Below are positions 46,115 through 46,859 of a stretch of DNA of 46,859 nt, piece after piece. The notes beneath the pieces are model-generated. The model was given only the letters and a program-made list of their open reading frames with translations. It ran no database searches and was not told the origin of the DNA. Position 1 is the stretch's first letter. Each line of letters starts with the position of its first letter. The stretch is from Caloramator australicus RC3 (GTDB lineage: Bacteria > Bacillota > Clostridia > Clostridiales > Caloramatoraceae). Both the position numbers and the translations under genes were made by a program. The stretch lies in contig NZ_CAKP01000066.1 in the NCBI RefSeq assembly GCF_000297115.1, forward strand, positions 1-46,859. The letters run 5' to 3'.

Positions 46115-46310
46115 TTTCTTACCCTCCTTTTCATCGCACGCTTTGTTTTTTCACGCACGACAACGGTAGCTTAACACACACATCCGGGTGTATCATTGTT
46201 TTGTCCACACTTAACTACCTTTGTCGCCCGATTCTTTGATCAGACATACTCAGCAAGAATTCCCCGAAGTCCGGCAACCTCTTGCTTCATCGCATATTTT
46301 CGTATTACAA
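46115..46310 (-). promoter_or_regulatory. Structured S10-operon leader, candidate autoregulatory RNA
   Basis: About 195 nt between the predicted transcript start and rpsJ. The region is distinctly less AT-rich than other spacers. On the minus strand it contains a first hairpin GCAAGA...TCTTGC with an inner CCGGACTTCGGGG, then a long closing helix in which CGACAA and GGTAG pair with CTACC and TTGTCG, enclosing an inner ACAC-CCGGAT-GTGT hairpin. The helix closes shortly before the AAGGAGGG site. No ORF or terminator is evident. A leader in this place fits ribosomal-protein autoregulation; the ligand is not identifiable. Confidence 0.7.
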
Positions 46311-46317
46311 CTCTTAT

Positions 46318-46346
46318 ATTTTACAATATTATTTTAAAATTGACAA
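46318..46346 (-). promoter_or_regulatory. Promoter of the S10-spc-alpha operon
   Basis: Minus-strand -35 TTGTCA (46341-46346), spacer 17 bp, -10 TAAAAT (46318-46323). An AT-rich stretch with A and T runs just upstream (46347-46385) could act as an UP element. Confidence 0.82.
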
Positions 46347-46386
46347 GACCTTTATAGATATTTTTTATTTAAAAAATCCATAAAAA

Positions 46387-46403
46387 TTAGGGGTAGCCCC
46401 TAA
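46387..46403 (-). terminator. Second terminator hairpin downstream of tuf
   Basis: TTAGGGG / CCCCTAA with loop TAG, followed on the minus strand by TTTTTATGGATTTTTT. It forms a tandem terminator with the hairpin at 46424-46453. Confidence 0.75.
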
Positions 46404-46423
46404 AAATTTTTATAAAGATATAT

Positions 46424-46453
46424 TATGAGGTTATCCAAGCGGATAACCTCATA
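46424..46453 (-). terminator. Terminator of tuf
   Basis: Perfect 13-bp stem (TATGAGGTTATCC / GGATAACCTCATA) with a 4-base loop AAGC, starting 4 bp after the tuf stop. A moderately T-rich tail follows on the minus strand. Confidence 0.88.
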
Positions 46454-46457
46454 TAAA

Positions 46458-46859
46458 TTATTCAAAAATCTTAGCAACAACACCAGCGCCTACTGTTCTT
46501 CCACCTTCTCTGATGGCGAATCTTAATCCTTCTTCCATCGCGATTGGTGTTATAAGTTCAACTTCCATGTTGATGTGGTCGCCTGGCATGCACATTTCTA
46601 CTCCTTCTGGTAACTTGATTGTTCCTGTTACGTCTGTTGTTCTGAAGTAGAATTGTGGTCTGTATCCATTGAAGAATGGAGTATGTCTTCCTCCTTCTTC
46701 CTTCTTTAATACGTATACTTGACCTTCAAACTTCTTGTGTGGATTTACTGAACCTGGCTTCGCAAGAACTTGACCTCTTTCAATTTCGTCTCTGTTTACT
46801 CCTCTTAATAGTGCTCCTATGTTGTCTCCTGCTTCTGCCATGTCAAGAACCTTTCTGAA
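46458..46859 (-). CDS. tuf: Elongation factor Tu, C-terminal part (truncated by window edge)
   Basis: Open reading frame of 133 residues running off the window; the gene continues beyond 46859, as the first codons FRKVLD show. The fragment covers the end of domain 2 and domain 3: [21 protein letters not shown], then [26 protein letters not shown], and the end [20 protein letters not shown]-Tu brings aminoacyl-tRNA to the ribosome as a GTP complex. Two tandem terminators follow, so the S10 operon downstream uses its own promoter. Confidence 0.98.
   Translation of the reverse strand, partial: FRKVLDMAEAGDNIGALLRGVNRDEIERGQVLAKPGSVNPHKKFEGQVYVLKKEEGGRHTPFFNGYRPQFYFRTTDVTGTIKLPEGVEMCMPGDHINMEVELITPIAMEEGLRFAIREGGRTVGAGVVAKIFE

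Noticed and set aside
1-46859. CRISPR arrays, tRNA or rRNA genes.
   Set aside because: No regularly spaced repeats and no cloverleaf or rRNA signature were recognised in reading either strand. The only clear long repeat is the hairpin element pair.

Overview
The window is about 47 kb of an AT-rich, low-GC Firmicutes chromosome. It most likely comes from an anaerobic, spore-forming member of the Clostridia, perhaps Caloramator-like; this is inferred from gene content, not from a database match. Pointers are a clostridial S10-spc-alpha ribosomal supercluster running tuf to rplQ-ecfA1-ecfA2-ecfT-truA-rplM-rpsI, zinc-binding versions of S4, S14, L24, L36 and adenylate kinase, a large 2-hydroxyacyl-CoA dehydratase activase of anaerobes, and cwlD (spore cortex) behind a sigma-E-like promoter.

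Layout. 33-2506 (minus): arsenic operon arsR - metallophosphoesterase - acr3, whose control region is split by a 285-bp mobile hairpin element. 2624-3987: a TIM-barrel gene convergent with a sirtuin. 4061-10038 (minus): a chemoreceptor overlapping a 1429-residue CoA-dehydratase activase. 10246-12640 (minus): an ABC-2 exporter. 12692-17965 (minus): a 1757-residue pseudokinase / ATPase / TPR / GAF / diguanylate cyclase protein. 18165-19966 (plus): a small CxxC protein and a degenerate Na/Pi-cotransporter-PhoU protein; a perfect CRP/FNR-type palindrome lies in the divergent gap. 20063-23185 (plus): cwlD and the AmmeMemoRadiSam pair. 23204-23484: second copy of the mobile hairpin. 23503-26277 (minus): a CHASE4-HAMP-PAS-GGDEF-EAL protein. 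26393-46859 (minus): the ribosomal protein, secretion, RNA polymerase alpha and ECF transporter cluster, ending in a partial tuf at the window edge.

The most unusual signal is the pair of ~283-bp elements at 2201-2485 and 23204-23484. They are about 95 percent identical, lie in opposite orientations, have imperfect terminal inverted repeats (CAGAYTGT...), encode no convincing protein, and fold end to end into one long hairpin with two small apical hairpins. Each is inserted at a different ~20-bp perfect palindrome, and in each case exactly 21 bp, covering the whole palindrome, is directly duplicated on both sides. One target looks like the arsR operator/promoter. The other is a bidirectional terminator that also supplied both stop codons of two convergent genes. 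This looks like a non-autonomous element that targets palindromes or hairpins and duplicates the complete target.

Within the ribosomal region two leaders stand out: a ~195-nt structured leader before rpsJ and a short hairpin leader before rplM. Both lie behind good vegetative promoters and are probably sites of autogenous control. The signalling genes (chemoreceptor, pseudokinase-cyclase, cyclase/phosphodiesterase) suggest a motile bacterium that uses c-di-GMP.
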